This document shows positions 32,260-44,469 of a stretch of DNA of 64,000 nt, piece by piece. Numbering within the stretch: the stretch's first letter is position 1; each line of letters opens with the position of its first letter. The stretch comes from Nymphaea colorata (taxonomy: Eukaryota; Streptophyta; Magnoliopsida; Nymphaeales; Nymphaeaceae). Below the pieces are notes generated by a model. That model was not told the origin of the DNA. It did no database searches and was given only the letters and a program-made list of their open reading frames with translations. The translations under genes and the position numbers were made by a program. Where the stretch lies: NCBI RefSeq assembly GCF_008831285.2, contig NC_045139.1:26828412-26892411 (forward strand). Direction: 5' to 3'.

Positions 32260-34430
32260 TAGTTCTGAGGGTGGAGTGAAGTAAGAGGATGCCGTGTCGA
32301 AGACGGCCACAGATTCGATCCAAAGTTGGCTTAGCATCAATGGAGTCCAGGAAATTTTCTTCGAAATGGGGTCCGCAAATGCAGCCAGAAACGCCACAGA
32401 AAATGAAAATGTGAAGAGTGATGACAAGTGAATGTGAGAGAAATTCAAAGGCTGCTTCCCTCGTCAATTGACAAACCCCACTTTCTTACAAAATCCAAAA
32501 ATTGAGAGTACTGAGTGCAGGTTCTAGGAATCGATGGATAAGGACGCAGCTATCCTGCGATCGTTCTGGACCATCAAATGCTGAACTTTCCGCAAAGTTT
32601 CACCTCTAATTGATAGAGTTTCTGTAAGCCGTCGCCGCATGGAAGCAGCATGAAGGGGAGGCAGATAAAGCAAACAGACAAAGAAGCAGAAGGCCGAGCG
32701 AGCAGATAAGTCAAATTAAGAGGCGCTGCGTTTGTGGTAGAGACAAATTGCGGGTGACAAAGTCTACGTTTGTTATCAGTAACATGCGCACAGCCAACCC
32801 TTTCAGTGGTCTGCCAAACGAATGGCCTTCAAGTATATCCAAGCGTCAACACTCAATCTGTGGTCTCCATGCGCATTGCAATTAAGCTAGGTCTTAGCTA
32901 GGGCCGCCACTCCGATGGTGGGTATATGATGTCATCATCTTACGCATCTTTTCCTATGTGCCAACCCCTCTCTCTCTCTTTCTCTCCCTCTCCCTTTAAA
33001 ATTTTGTCCTGAACCAGAATTTTTTTTAGATGTACAAATTCAAAGGAAACTTAAATCCTTTAAATATGTAAATGAAGAATGAGGGATACCATATGCAAAT
33101 ATGCAAATGCTTGAAGGGATTTGCTTATATTCATATGCAAATGTCTTGGACAAGCAATACGTAAGAGAAAAAAAATTGTGGGACTGTGTGGGCAACTGCC
33201 CACACAATGCCACATTGTGACTTTGGAGAGTAAGTTCCATGCACCACCCTGTACATGTAGAAATATAAATCAGAAAAGGAAAAGGTACTTTGGTGATTTT
33301 TATAAAGAAATGAACATGTCAGCCTTTTTAACTTTTTTGTTACCTTTTTTTATCCTAAGAAAAAAAAATTCCTCCTTTTTAGTTACTCTAAACATTTTGG
33401 TCGTTATGCACTCTGCAGAGGGGTAGTGCCCGGCTGTTTGCTTATGAATTGTTCTTATTTCTAATGAGAACTTTAATCCCTACAGCCCAATCTAGTTTCA
33501 TATTACAAAATTACTAAATTAAATTTAAGAAATTTTTAAAAATGCACCTACAAAATAGGTGGTAATAAAAAATGCACCAAACACTTTCACAATGTTAAAA
33601 GGTCGCATAAGTTGTGCATCATTAAAGAAAACAACAGTATGACAATCAACCCGACCGAGGCAATTACTAACTTAAGTTGTAAATATGATGAAAAAGTATA
33701 ATAATTATTTCTTTAGTTTGTATTAGCTTCCTAACTATATCCAATAATTTAATATATGACTAATGGCGTATTCCAAATAATTCAGTTTTTCTATTAATGC
33801 ACGATATTTTTTAGTATTATAGAAAGTTATCAAGGAAAATTAAACCTAATTTTAATGACAAAGTTAGAAATATTTCTCATCCACAACAGCAAATTAATAC
33901 AATACCGTCGCTATATTGGCACCACTGAAAGCCTGATCTGCTTCACCATCAGCGCTGTGGTCGTCCGATGTAGTTCATTTGGTGATGGATTGTGCACAAT
34001 GCTAGTGAAGTCCCCAACAATGGCGCCACTTTGAGCAAGCAGCATCGTAAAACTTACGAGTGCTAATGAGACACCAGTGAAATGGTGACCTACGTCTGCT
34101 TAACAATATTACTGGCATGGTTTCGACAACAGTGATCAGTAGCACTGCCGTCATGACGTCGATAATGAAAACACTACTTCCAGTCAGAATAGATCAGTAG
34201 CACTGCCGTCATGACCATGACAGATAATTACTGGCACAAACAGAGCACTAATGATACTACTGGTGATACAATTATGCCAGTGAAAACACAGAGTGATCAT
34301 TAACGTGATTCAAGTGCCACTGCTTTAACATCCACCGGTGTCTTTTTTCGAGCCACTGGTTTCTTTTCAAAATTTTTAGATAAATGATTTAAATTTTGCA
34401 ACACATAATACATGAAAAGTACGTTTCCAG
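32260..34430. other. Intergenic, short repeats only
   Basis: A CT-rich microsatellite lies at about 32970-32995. The palindrome GTGGGCAACTGCCCAC at 33188-33203 recurs elsewhere. A direct repeat, gatcagtagcactgccgtca, appears at about 34134 and 34193. No gene is supported. Confidence 0.5.
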
Positions 34431-34780
34431 GCCCTTTAGATGGCAAGTGAACAGATGTTTTGTGGACCGATCATCCAAAGTCATGGAACACACTTTTGTT
34501 TCCAGGGAGTTGCAGAGACTGTGAGCAGGAAAGGTTTCTGCCCGGTTCACCATGATAGGCAAGGGAGGTTTTTCTTGTGCAAACCACAAGAAGGAGGAAG
34601 TGATACTGGTGCTAAGGAAGAGGACATGGATGGTGACAGGAAAGATGTTGGTTGCGAGTTAGATGGATGCAAGGTATGCTTTTTTCCATAGATCCTGAAA
34701 TTAAACAGCCATTGTGCGTAAGGCTGCCTGGCCTTGACCCTATGATGTAGAACCCCCGTGCGTTCCAAAGTATTTTTAAT
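34431..34780. other. Region with a small Cys/His-containing ORF of unknown status
   Basis: The plus-strand frame 34440-34691 (83 residues) has cysteines and histidines (GFCPVHHDRQGRFFLCK) and an acidic tail (KEEDMDGDRKDVGCEL). I do not recognise a family, and overlapping frames on the other strand are equally open. It may be an exon of a lost gene. Confidence 0.2.
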
Positions 34781-34849
34781 TGTTGAAAGGGAGATCTACT
34801 GGAAGTAGATACTTCCACAAAAGTCCGGCTATGGAATGGTTATGCTAGG

Positions 34850-35265
34850 GTTGGTATAGGTATAGTTTGATAGCATGGAAACTTGGAACTCAAAACTTGT
34901 TTCTTGAAATTGCATTTTAGGAAAATGGGAAATTTGCTTCCCATTCTATTTTTCCATCGTGTTTGGTAGAAGGGGATGTCAATTCCAAGAAATTTAATCC
35001 CTCGTTTGATGGAATGAGAAACAGCAAAAAAAAATCGAGTAATGGAAAAGAACAAACATAAAAAAAAACTGAAAAACTAACAGCAATTTTTTTCATCCTG
35101 AAATTTTCGTCCCACCACGAGTGGACGAGGGTGGGACGAAAATTCCCGAAACTGTCTCAACCTTTAGTTTTTTGATCCCCTGTTTGATAAAAAGGGATCA
35201 ATTTTAAGTAACTGAATCTTATATTCTCATCTACAGTGTAAATCTGGGCCATCAAACGGGCCCTA
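34850..35265. mobile_element. Possible hAT-like MITE
   Basis: The left edge, tagggttggtataggtatag followed by tttgatag, and the right edge, gccatcaaacgggccctaa, form loosely matching inverted ends of the TAGGGcccGTTTGATGG kind common to plant non-autonomous elements. The interior is AT-rich and non-coding. The target duplication is not clear. Confidence 0.35.
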
Positions 35266-35617
35266 ATGTCCTCTTGGAGTCTAATTTGAAACCTAAAGAG
35301 GAAATTGAATGGAATGGGGGCAAAACTGCACTGCAACCGATTGTGTGGGGGAAGGTTGTAGTTCTGCTGGAACTACAAATTAACTCCCACTATTAGGACA
35401 ACTGCCATGTGAAAAGGGATGTAAAGGGGAAGGTGAATGGAGTCAATAGAGCCAAGTAAAAGTGAGGGGCGTATAGAGCGATAGTCGAATCCTCTTTCAG
35501 CACACTTCAGGTTAAAGAGGGACTAGATTCAAAACCTGTATTTATCTCTGAGTGGCCATAAAGAAGGGAAGGGATCAAAAGAATGTTTTAGGGAAGCAAA
35601 TAATAGTATGGATATAG

Positions 35618-35893
35618 ATGAAGCTTGACAGAAGAAAGAGGGGAAAGCACATGATGAGAAAGAGGGGGAGATTTTTGGGTTACCCATTTGATGTAGCCTC
35701 TCTAGAAAAGCGAATCAAAGGCTTTGATGAAATTCCTCTAGGGTTTGCATTCAATGCAGAAAGGGTGCGAGAAGCTGGTGGGTGTTTACATGCAACATTT
35801 CCTACTCTTGTATATGACCGTTTATATGAGAACAGATTTAAAAATGTGCTTGCATACTTATCTTCTGTGAAAATTCATTTACATGGGAGCTGA
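35618..35893 (+). CDS. Unrecognised 91-residue ORF
   Basis: The frame starts MKLDRRKRGKHMMRKRGRFLG, strongly basic, and continues with an ordinary soluble-protein composition (PFDVASLEKRIKGFDEIPLG, FPTLVYDRLYENRFKNVLAY). It has no signal peptide, membrane segment or repeats. The composition looks more protein-like than the chance frames nearby. I cannot name a family. No promoter was identified. It could be an isolated exon or a relic. Confidence 0.3.
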   Translation: MKLDRRKRGKHMMRKRGRFLGYPFDVASLEKRIKGFDEIPLGFAFNAERVREAGGCLHATFPTLVYDRLYENRFKNVLAYLSSVKIHLHGS

Positions 35894-35899
35894 CCTGTC

Positions 35900-38800
35900 G
35901 GTAAGAGATCTAACAATTTATGGTACTTTTACCAAACATAATTAGATTAATGATTAGATTAACTGTTGCAAATTGTACATTATGATTGTCATCCAGATCC
36001 TAACATGCCTACTTTTAGGAAAGCTTGAAATCTTGAAAATTTAAGTAGACCATAAAAATTGGAGGGCATAAACTGAAAGAATATTTAAAATCCAAGGATT
36101 TAGTTCATGATCTGAATTATCTTTGGTCAATGCAATGAATCCTACATCTAACATGAATGCATGCAAACAAGGCCCCTATATAGTTGAGACATGGTTTCCA
36201 AGATTTCTTGGATGCACACATAGAGGATCTATAGTATGATATCTAAATTATTAGAATCCAAATTTAAGTCAAGATCTGATTTAGGAAAAATCCAAATGTA
36301 CTTTTGGTGGTCCATTTTAGAGATCTAAATCTGAAGGTTTGGAAATGGGTTTTGGATGTAAGTCGACTAGGAATTGGATATAAGTTCAAATTCATGATCT
36401 AAATTGATTTTCCAAACATTATTTTACCCGAGATTTGGTCAAAATAACGTAAGTTCAAGATCCAAATCTAACATTTAGTATTCATATTCAAAATTCAAAA
36501 TCCAAATTTACAATTCTATAAGATCTCCAATCATGGTTTAAATTGGTTAAAATCCACATGTAAGGCTCCAATTTGAATTGAAAATGAGATCAAAATATAA
36601 TTTCATCTGAATCCAAATTCAAAGATCTATTATCAAATTTAACAAGTCTGGATCTGGTTCATCCTAGGTACACACGACCTATCTATTTGGGTTTGGAGGT
36701 TTGACTTACACAAACCTAGCTAAGATCAAAGGTTTTGACATCCAACCTAGGTTAGTGTCATATTTGTTGTGGTCGGCTTGATGCCAAGTCTTGGTTGAGA
36801 CAACAAGTGAGCCTTGTAGGTTTAGGTAGATCAAATCTAGAGTCTAGATCTCAATCGTGCTTGAATCCAGCATTGTGGGAAACATGTTTGAAAACAGTTT
36901 CAATCATGAAGCTGTGCAGTCCAAAATTATGTTTTTAAAAATGTGTATCCTCTTAAAAGTCAGTTCAAACCAGGTGCATGTAATGATTATTGTTGTTTTC
37001 ATGTAGTTGATCCACCTGACCTGATTCTCACATAGACCAAATTCTATGCATGGTTTAAAATTCAATGTATGATGCAAAGCGAAAGTGAACTATATGAATG
37101 CATATCAATCATAATGAAATATGTCATAACATAACCAAGAGATATCTTATTGTAATATGCATGTGTTTTGAAAATTGAATCCCACACATGAGCCAAGCTA
37201 AATCATGAATTCATGTGCAAGAACTATTATAACGAGTCACGTGATGAGCTAGCTTGAGTTCCTTAATGAATTCAAGTGTTGGTTGTGAAATTAAATGATA
37301 AAATATAATGTTAAAAATCGAACATAGTACAGCAAGATCCACAATGCAAAATGATATAAATTAGCATGTTAAATTGTGATTCATAACATTAGACACATTA
37401 AACTACTCAGGACATGCTAAAAGGCCATAAACAAACCCTCATATTCATAATGATAGAGAAATCATGACTAGAATGCTAAACTCAGATTTGACCTAGGTTA
37501 ACAAGTTGATATATGAAAGTTTGTACGTCTTAAAAATAGGGCAACTCAACCCAGTGGCGAACTTTGATAAGTTCCAAAGTTAGGTCAACCATACTAGATT
37601 AACACAGAATTTGGCACAAAGCTTCGCTATGCATGAGACAAGCAACTCCTAGTGGAAGATTTGAAAAATCTTCTCCCTGAAAGTTTTGGGACCATATACC
37701 TTTGACAAAAACTCAGGTTTACAGAAAATAGAATCTATAAAATAGCTTGAATGACCATATTTCATTTGGCTAAAACTATGTCAAATCAACATAGATTCAT
37801 GAAAATTGGTTTGTAGACTCTCTTCATCACAAGAAATCAAGAGAAATTTAAAGCCTGAAAAAATATTCACGAGGTAAGAAATTACATTGCTTCAAACTTA
37901 GAGTAGAAACACGATTGATGTAGAAAACTACAAAAACGTGATTGATTTAATCACTAAAAACCATATTTGGAATGATGAAATGGGTATCAAAGCAACATGG
38001 TGTGTTAAAAAATGGTTTGCATATTTTCTGCTTAATGGAGGCTCAAAAGAAATTAACAGAATTAAATAACATGCACAAACCAAAAAGTTATGATCCAACA
38101 ATGTTAATTAGAAACACATACACAGAAAAATCTACATAATAGGTAAGACAATCTACTTTGCGACAATAATCAATTGGGTTAGATGCATTCTTTGGGCTCA
38201 AAATTTGTGGATAATATTTTGGTATGGCAAAGAGTCAATAGAAATTATAAATTTTGAAAAGAGCTAAGCAGAGAGAGATAGTGTGAGAAACAACATCACA
38301 AATTTGATGAAAAATACGATCTACATAATTCTATGTAAACGTTTGAAGAAAATACTTTCTACTAAATCATCTCATTGAACAATAATATCAACCAGAAATT
38401 GGATAAAATTTGGGGAGGATATACTAGATATATAGATCTGACTTTTGACTTTTGCAAATCATAAATTGGAGTCATACATAACTTACAAAGTTCTTCAGTT
38501 GGACAATATTCAAGATTCGATTTCTATAGTCTAAAAGTTTCATAAAATAGACTTTGAGAAAACAACCAAATGTAGTGCCAAAAATATTTGAAGACGAACT
38601 AGACAGCAGAAACATGTGGTTTTTGTAGATTGTCATACGATTTCTAGTTACAGATCTATAGGTCTCTAAAGTCATGCAAAATTCTAATTCTTTTGCATAT
38701 CTGAATTCTGCAAGGACTCCAATTTATGTTTCTAAACCCATAAATCACATTTAAAAAATACCAAATATGATGACATTAAAGCCTGCAAGCCATTAATTTA

Positions 38801-41550
38801 GATGTGATTAAAATCAATGTGAATGACAACAATAGAAATCACACATGTATGTATGTTAAAGAAACAAAAGAAACAATGAATAAACAACTACACATAAAGC
38901 CACTATAGAGAACTTCACATGCATGTGCACGAAGACAAAGACTAAAAGTAGGGATAAATAGTTGAGAAAAAGAAGAAAAATAAGAGGGATAAAGACAAGA
39001 AGGAAACAAGAAAAGAAGGAGAACATAAGAAGAAAAGAGAAAGAAAGAAGAAAAAAAGAAGAGAAAGGAAGAATACTACCGTCGATTTCTTCTTCTTTCA
39101 CGTTTTTTTTCTTCTTCATGTGGAGAGATTTGGGACCCTTCATCTGTGACCCTTTGGAGTTAGAGAGAGATGAAACTAGCTACTCTATTTATAGTTGAAA
39201 CTGAGCACCCATGTAGAATTTTAGGGAATCCCAAATGTGTTCAACTTTGGTAAATTTATGCCATGTGTCTTCTTGGGTGGTGCAGGCACGTCGACACCCT
39301 TCTTAGAAAACACAAATTGATGATATGTGCCATTTGAGAAATTATAAAAGATAAAATTATGATGTGTCCTCCAACTAGAAGGTTAGATGACTGATATTTG
39401 TCATCTATATGAAACGTAGATGGTAGACATGTGTTGACTCCTGGTCAATTTGAATCTAAGCTCTAGATTCAGATACATACTTAACACAATATGGATTGAG
39501 ATAGAATCTGCATTAAGATATGAAGAAGAATTTGGATGTAATACTTGGCTCAAAGACCTCGATTGAGAGATTTTGATATGGAGATATGAAATTGAAGTTT
39601 GGATCTAAATCAAAGCAGATTACTGATATGAGTTATGATATTGTTATTTGAATCAAGGATTTGAGATGTGTGTCTCCAAACTAGGCTCAATATGGGTCTT
39701 GTAGGATCAAACTCAATGCTTATGAGGTGGTCTAGGACTTGATCTAGGTCTACACTAAGTTGAAAGTAGGTCAGGCTTGGCTCACGCCAAATTCGGTTCA
39801 GTTATCGAAAAAAATATTCAGTTAGGTTCAAACCTACTTCAGTATGTCTAGGCTAGTTTCTAAGCAGACAGAAGCATGCATGATCCTTGTTGGGTGCAAG
39901 TCTAGCACATATGTCTTCTAAGCTAAGTTCATGTGTCTCCTAACTTAGGTTGTACAAAAATACTGCATGTGTGTAAAGATGACATTTTCAACCTGGCGCA
40001 AAACTTGGATTTACAAGCTTGGGTGTTAAACTGACCATATTGGGGCATAGAATGGGTTCAATTTAGAAGGCGTGCCAAGTTTGACTGAAATATTTCTCTA
40101 TTTGCCTCTAGAAAATCATATTTTTTAAAATCGATCAAGTAGTGTTTGACCATGTAAATGGAAATGTGAAGAATAAAACGGGAAACATAGATTTAAGTTT
40201 TTTTGTGAAAACTGAAAAGCTTATAGTTTGCTTGAGTGTTTTGAATCCATCTATATGAACAGATTGAAAATTGGCATTATAGATATCTCAAAAATCAATT
40301 CAAAAGTCACTAGTGACTATGCCCAAGAGCAACCAGAAAACCACAATTGTGTTCAATTTGACATAGAATTCTTCAAATTGAAAGTGAGAGCTCTTAGATC
40401 CAACATTGAAGAGTATGATCCTAAGTTGATTTGAGTCGGCTCACTCAGATATGATAGATAGTGATAATTCATGTAAAAATGGAATTTTTTTAGAAATGAC
40501 TGCTGTAAGACTAGAATTTAGATGTAAAAGTAAAAAAGAGTTAGAAAAACTCTGTTGATGCTGAGGAGATCGTGTCATAGATCTGATCAGGTCTGTAGTT
40601 GTTATGATAGCAAGAAATGATAGAAAAATAAGGAAAACTAGCCATTTCTAGACCACTTATGACCAAATATAAGCTGGTAAACATGTTTTGAGGGTTCCTG
40701 GTTACATGCAGAGATGGAAATAACTCTGATGGATTTTGAATTAAACAATTTTTATGATTTCCATGACTGGTTAGAGTACAATTAGGGTGATTAGGGGCAA
40801 AATGGTCATTGTTTTATTAACAGCAACATGGATGATCTGGGTCATGTGTTGGATACTTTACAGTATAAGATTTTCTTTGGATTATGTTTAAAATCATCTT
40901 AGAATAATCAGTTCAAATTTACATATATGATGGGTAAAATGGTTATTTTGATGTGTAAAAAATTAAAGTTCTACAGTGGGTAAGGAGAATGTGGGGAGTG
41001 GGATAATTTCTTAAAGAAAAAGAAAAAAAGAAAGAAAAGCCAATCAGACTAACAACATACCCCACTAGATTTAAAGGCCAAAGGTAGAAGCTTTAAGTAA
41101 GAGGAGGGAGGTCTTATCTGAAATTGGCAATAACCATGATGTCTCAGGTGTAGAGGAGCAATTGTTGGATAGAGAAAGCGTTTCCGAGGGGATCTTTGGA
41201 ATGGTCAACTAGAACACAATGTAGAGGAAACCTTTGTCAATGAACTTGTGATGATATGTGTCGTTGCTTGAACATCAAGGGATTTCACTTAGGCGCGCTG
41301 AGTGCTGTCAATTCACCTCTTCTCAAAACGCATAATCTGAGGTTTGTTATTTATTCTATGTTTATAAGGGGGGGCTTGGGGTCTTGGTGTACGGAACTAA
41401 GTTGGATTGATAATGCTGGAAATGGTAGCCAAGCAAATGGAAGGGAAAGCTTGATCAAAGGCTGGAAACCATCAAAGGTGTAGGCAGGGTGGCATTGGTT
41501 TTTTCTTGACTACAGAGTTTTCGGAAGAGAAGGTCGTGGGGATGGTAGGG
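35900..41550. other. AT-rich intergenic block, possibly an old long LTR
   Basis: There are almost no open frames for 5.6 kb. From 36240 to 36660 the DNA is built of degenerate gatccaaat / atttggatc words. A purine-rich stretch at 38960-39080 lies downstream, on the minus strand, of a TATAAATA at 39186-39193. This recalls the order seen in the gypsy LTR at 5801-9719. No termini, primer site or second copy could be found, so this is only a suggestion. The small frames at 38856-39198 are low-complexity. Confidence 0.35.
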
Positions 41551-41556
41551 GCACTT

Positions 41557-41566
41557 ACCTTCCCAT
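41557..41566. repeat. Target-site duplication ACCTTCCCAT, left copy
   Basis: The ten bases before the terminal inverted repeat are repeated exactly at 42871-42880. A 9-10 bp duplication is typical of Mutator-like elements. Confidence 0.9.
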
Positions 41567-41575
41567 AGGGGTGCA

Positions 41576-41735
41576 CAACGAGTCGAGCTACTCGAGCTCG
41601 ACTCATTTAAGCTCGACTCGTAAGCGAGTTTGAGCTGCTTCATAAGTTAAACGAGTCGACTCGTTTAACTAATCGAGTCGAGTTCGAGTTCATTCAAGTG
41701 GACTCGTTAAAGCTCGACTCGTCTCGATTACTTAA
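41576..41735. repeat. GAGTCGAGCTCGA-rich subterminal repeats, left
   Basis: Short palindromic words (cgagctcgactc, gtcgactcg, gagtcgagttcgag) fill about 160 bases inside the left end. They are mirrored at 42772-42860 inside the right end and can pair to form a long stem. Confidence 0.8.
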
Positions 41736-41759
41736 AATACCGGTTTTAAAAAAACCGAT

Positions 41760-42457
41760 TCTCACTTCTCAGGCGAGAAACTCAGAACTCTTTTTCAGTT
41801 TAGGGTTTCCTTTTTCGGTTCTCCCTCTCTGCGACTCTGACTCTCCCTCTCTCGGTCTCTCCGACTTCTCCTTCTCTTCTCCGTCTCTCTGCTCTCCATT
41901 ATTTCTCCAACCATGAAGTTTCTTGACCACATCACTGGCCTGTGGCAGCGTCCGGCGCTTTCCAGCCACCGGTGAGTCCGTTCATCCGGAAAATCAAAGG
42001 TAAGTTATTTGGTTTTTTCTATTTATTTCCAGTTTCTTCTTCTCCTTCTTCTTCTTCCTTCTTCTTCTTCAAGGGCACGTTCGCTGGATGCAGCCATGGA
42101 TGACGTAGAAACAGAAAATGAAGAAGAAAAAAAAGAAGAAGCAGAATGGAGAAAATATTAGGGTTATCCTCTTTCCCCTTCTTTCTTCCTCTGGCATGAG
42201 ACGTAGCTGCTACGGGTCATGGCGGTCATCAATTTTTTATTTTTATCGTTTTCTTTCCTTCTTATCCACTGTGGATTAGGTTCATGAACAGACGTGGTGG
42301 CTCCTTTTATACTTGCGCCAGAGCACCACCCACCATCTTCCTCCTTGCAAGACTTTTTGCCTGTTTACCCCCTTCTTGTTTGGGGAAGAAGAAGAGGGGA
42401 AAAGGAATTTGAGTGTCTTCTTTTGATGGTTTGGTCTCATTAGGTTTCTTGTGCAGG
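41760..42457 (+). other. Captured 5' exon and intron-like sequence
   Basis: A pyrimidine-rich leader-like stretch leads to a short frame, ATG at 41912 (MKFLDHITGLWQRP). A good donor sequence, CCGGTGAGTCC, follows at about 41970. Downstream DNA is T-rich, and at 42445-42457 a strong acceptor, TTTCTTGTGCAG, precedes the coding segment. This looks like exon-intron-exon structure taken from a host gene, though the first exon could come from a different gene. Confidence 0.45.
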
Positions 42458-42472
42458 GTAAGAGGGTTGCGT

Positions 42473-42774
42473 ATGTGTGGAGGACCAGAGGGCTTGAAGA
42501 AACAGGCGTTGTGTTGTGGGATGAAGGACGCAGGGTTCTGCGTTGGCGGCAGCAAGGTTACCACCACCGGCTCTGCTCTTCTGGAGCTCTCGGCCTCTGC
42601 TGACCTGATTGGGTTCAAGCAGGCTGCCGGAGAGGATGGCTCCGCCATCGATGAAGCTTCTGGTACGGTGGGTCCTCCGACAGGAAGATGGGCTTTGTCC
42701 AGAGGACGCCACTGATGACCGCCATGCTCTTTGGCAGCATCGACATCCTCAAGTACAACATTTTGGAGGAATAA
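42473..42774 (+). pseudogene. Captured N-terminus of a CCCH zinc-finger protein with ankyrin repeats
   Basis: From the ATG at 42473 the frame reads MCGGPEGLKKQALCCGMKDA, then GSALLELSASADLIGFKQAA and EDGSAIDEAS. After one frameshift at about 42654 it continues SFWYGGSSDRKMGFVQRTPLM, then AMLFGSIDILKY, to a TAA at 42772-42774. LLEL..xDxxGFK, SFWYG, RKMGF..RTPLM and the first ankyrin helix are in the order seen at the N-terminus of plant arginine-rich tandem CCCH proteins of the SZF/OXS2 type. Those are stress-related nuclear-cytoplasmic RNA-binding regulators. The zinc fingers themselves were not captured. The fragment ends just where the right subterminal repeats begin. The family call is from recalled consensus, not a search. 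Confidence 0.65.
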
Positions 42775-42870
42775 ACGAGTTAAACGAGTCGAGCTCGTGT
42801 TAGGGAACTCGTCTCGAGTTCGAGCTCGAGCTGGGCAAGCTCGGGCTCGACTCGGCTCATGTGCAGCCCT

Positions 42871-42880
42871 ACCTTCCCAT
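42871..42880. repeat. Target-site duplication ACCTTCCCAT, right copy
   Basis: Identical to 41557-41566. Confidence 0.9.
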
Positions 42881-44460
42881 CAAGCGTGCTTGCGTTTCAA
42901 AGAATTAGCCTTAATACGCACACACACACACACACTCACACATATATAATCTAGTTACATCATTAATTAGTGCCTTATTATTATCAACTTTGTGGGATTA
43001 GATATCTTGAAGAAGGAAAAAAGCGCATGCCTTGCATACAACATTTGCTAACATTTGGTCTTAAATTATTTCATTATCTAGAGAAAAGAAGGGGGACTAC
43101 ATGCCAAGGCGACCTCTCTAATTTGCTTTTAGACATCGACCAATCCTTGAACTGTTATTTGGAATGGATTTGGATGGAATAATTGAAAAATCGACTCAAA
43201 ACTGACCAATGGATGCACATTTAAAAGGATTTGAACTTGAATCTGAGTCACTTACATAGACAATCGATTACCACGATTCTGCCCAGTTGATTCTGTCATG
43301 TTCAAGTTTCCGATGTCACGAAGTTTTCATAACTGGCCCGATCCAGATGCCATCTCTTTGCCATGCATTTTTCTGTTTGTCAACAAATTTCAGCGAGAAA
43401 CGAATCCAGACCCAAGCAGGAGGGGAGCCAGAAATTTCTGCATGTAAATGGAGAAAATGACTATGATATATCAACCTGGAAATGACCATTTTGTGGGTCT
43501 GCGTGGGCAACTGCCCACACCTGCCCCCCGGATCCATATGAGGTATACTAAAACTAAGGCAAAACTTGATGAGACAGCTAGCTATTTGAAACAAATTCCC
43601 ATGCCGACGATGCCTTAAACGGCCGATCGATGATGTTAAGTTCCATAAGGAGCCTCGTACAATCGGTTGCAGTCCCATGTATGTGATTAGGTGATTCCAA
43701 TGCAATGAAGAATGAAAATTATACGTCGATGCTCGAATGCTAGTTCATGCAGGGACATTTGTAGATTGATTTCTGCTTACAAGCTGTCAGTTTTGGATGA
43801 CCTTGTAGTTCATGTTCAATTAGACTGTATTTAATAATATTGTGGAAAGAAAGTGCCATAACACGGAAAATACACTCTTGCACATTTCAAATTTAGTGTT
43901 TCAGCTTTTAGTGGTAAAGGGTAGAATGTGGGAGGATTGAGATGTGAAATAATTCAAGAAACAGTGGTTGCTGTTCCTCGAATATTCAAGGCCAGTTGTC
44001 CACGTGGTTTCACCAAATATGTTTACTTACATATATTGGTGTCAATAAAGATTAAAGATTTTCTTAATTACTCAACCTGAAATTTTTTTCTATGCTATGA
44101 ATTTATTTGTTATTCGAGCAGAAGGTGTATTGCATTCTCTTGTCCAAAAATAAGCGAACAGGAGTTCAACTTCTGCTCATTATCAGAAAAATGAATCACG
44201 CACTCGTCAGCCTAGTTGGTCAAGCTTAACTAAAAGGAAGAAACTAAGTGGCCCGTAGATAGAGAACAAAGGTATTTTAGGTTTTTTTTTTTTATAAAAA
44301 TGAGGGTATTCTTGAAAAATTAAAGTATATTTGGAGAAAATCAAGGTCATTTGGAAAATTCAAGGATATTTTGGGAAACTTGAAGGCATTTTTGGAATTT
44401 TGAAAATGAAATCAAGGGTACTTAGAAAGTGACCATGATGCGTCGATCCTTTAAAATATT
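42881..44460. other. Intergenic, no gene seen
   Basis: A CA microsatellite lies at 42917-42936. A second copy of the GTGGGCAACTGCCCAC palindrome lies at 43503-43518. Frames at 42970-43182 and 43316-43705 have no domain. Confidence 0.5.
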
Positions 44461-44469
44461 GTAAATTTG

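Larger units (their letters stand above)
41567..42870 (+). mobile_element. Pack-MULE-like element carrying a CCCH/ankyrin zinc-finger gene fragment
   Basis: The element is 1304 bp with inverted ends AGGGGTGCACA and TGTGCAGCCCT and a perfect 10-bp target duplication. Both subterminal regions (41576-41735 and 42772-42860) are dense in GAGTCGAGCTCGA words, many of them inverted. It contains no transposase. The interior, 41750-42765, is GC-richer than its surroundings and holds gene-derived sequence with intron-like signals. Ends, duplication length and captured gene DNA together fit a Pack-MULE. The superfamily rests on duplication size and not on a transposase match. Confidence 0.8.

Noticed and set aside
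38856-39198. Lys/Glu-rich and Phe/Leu-rich ORFs
   Set aside because: Simple-sequence translation of a GA-rich purine tract.
43316-43705. 129-residue minus-strand ORF
   Set aside because: No domain, crosses the dispersed palindrome, and composition is like chance frames nearby.
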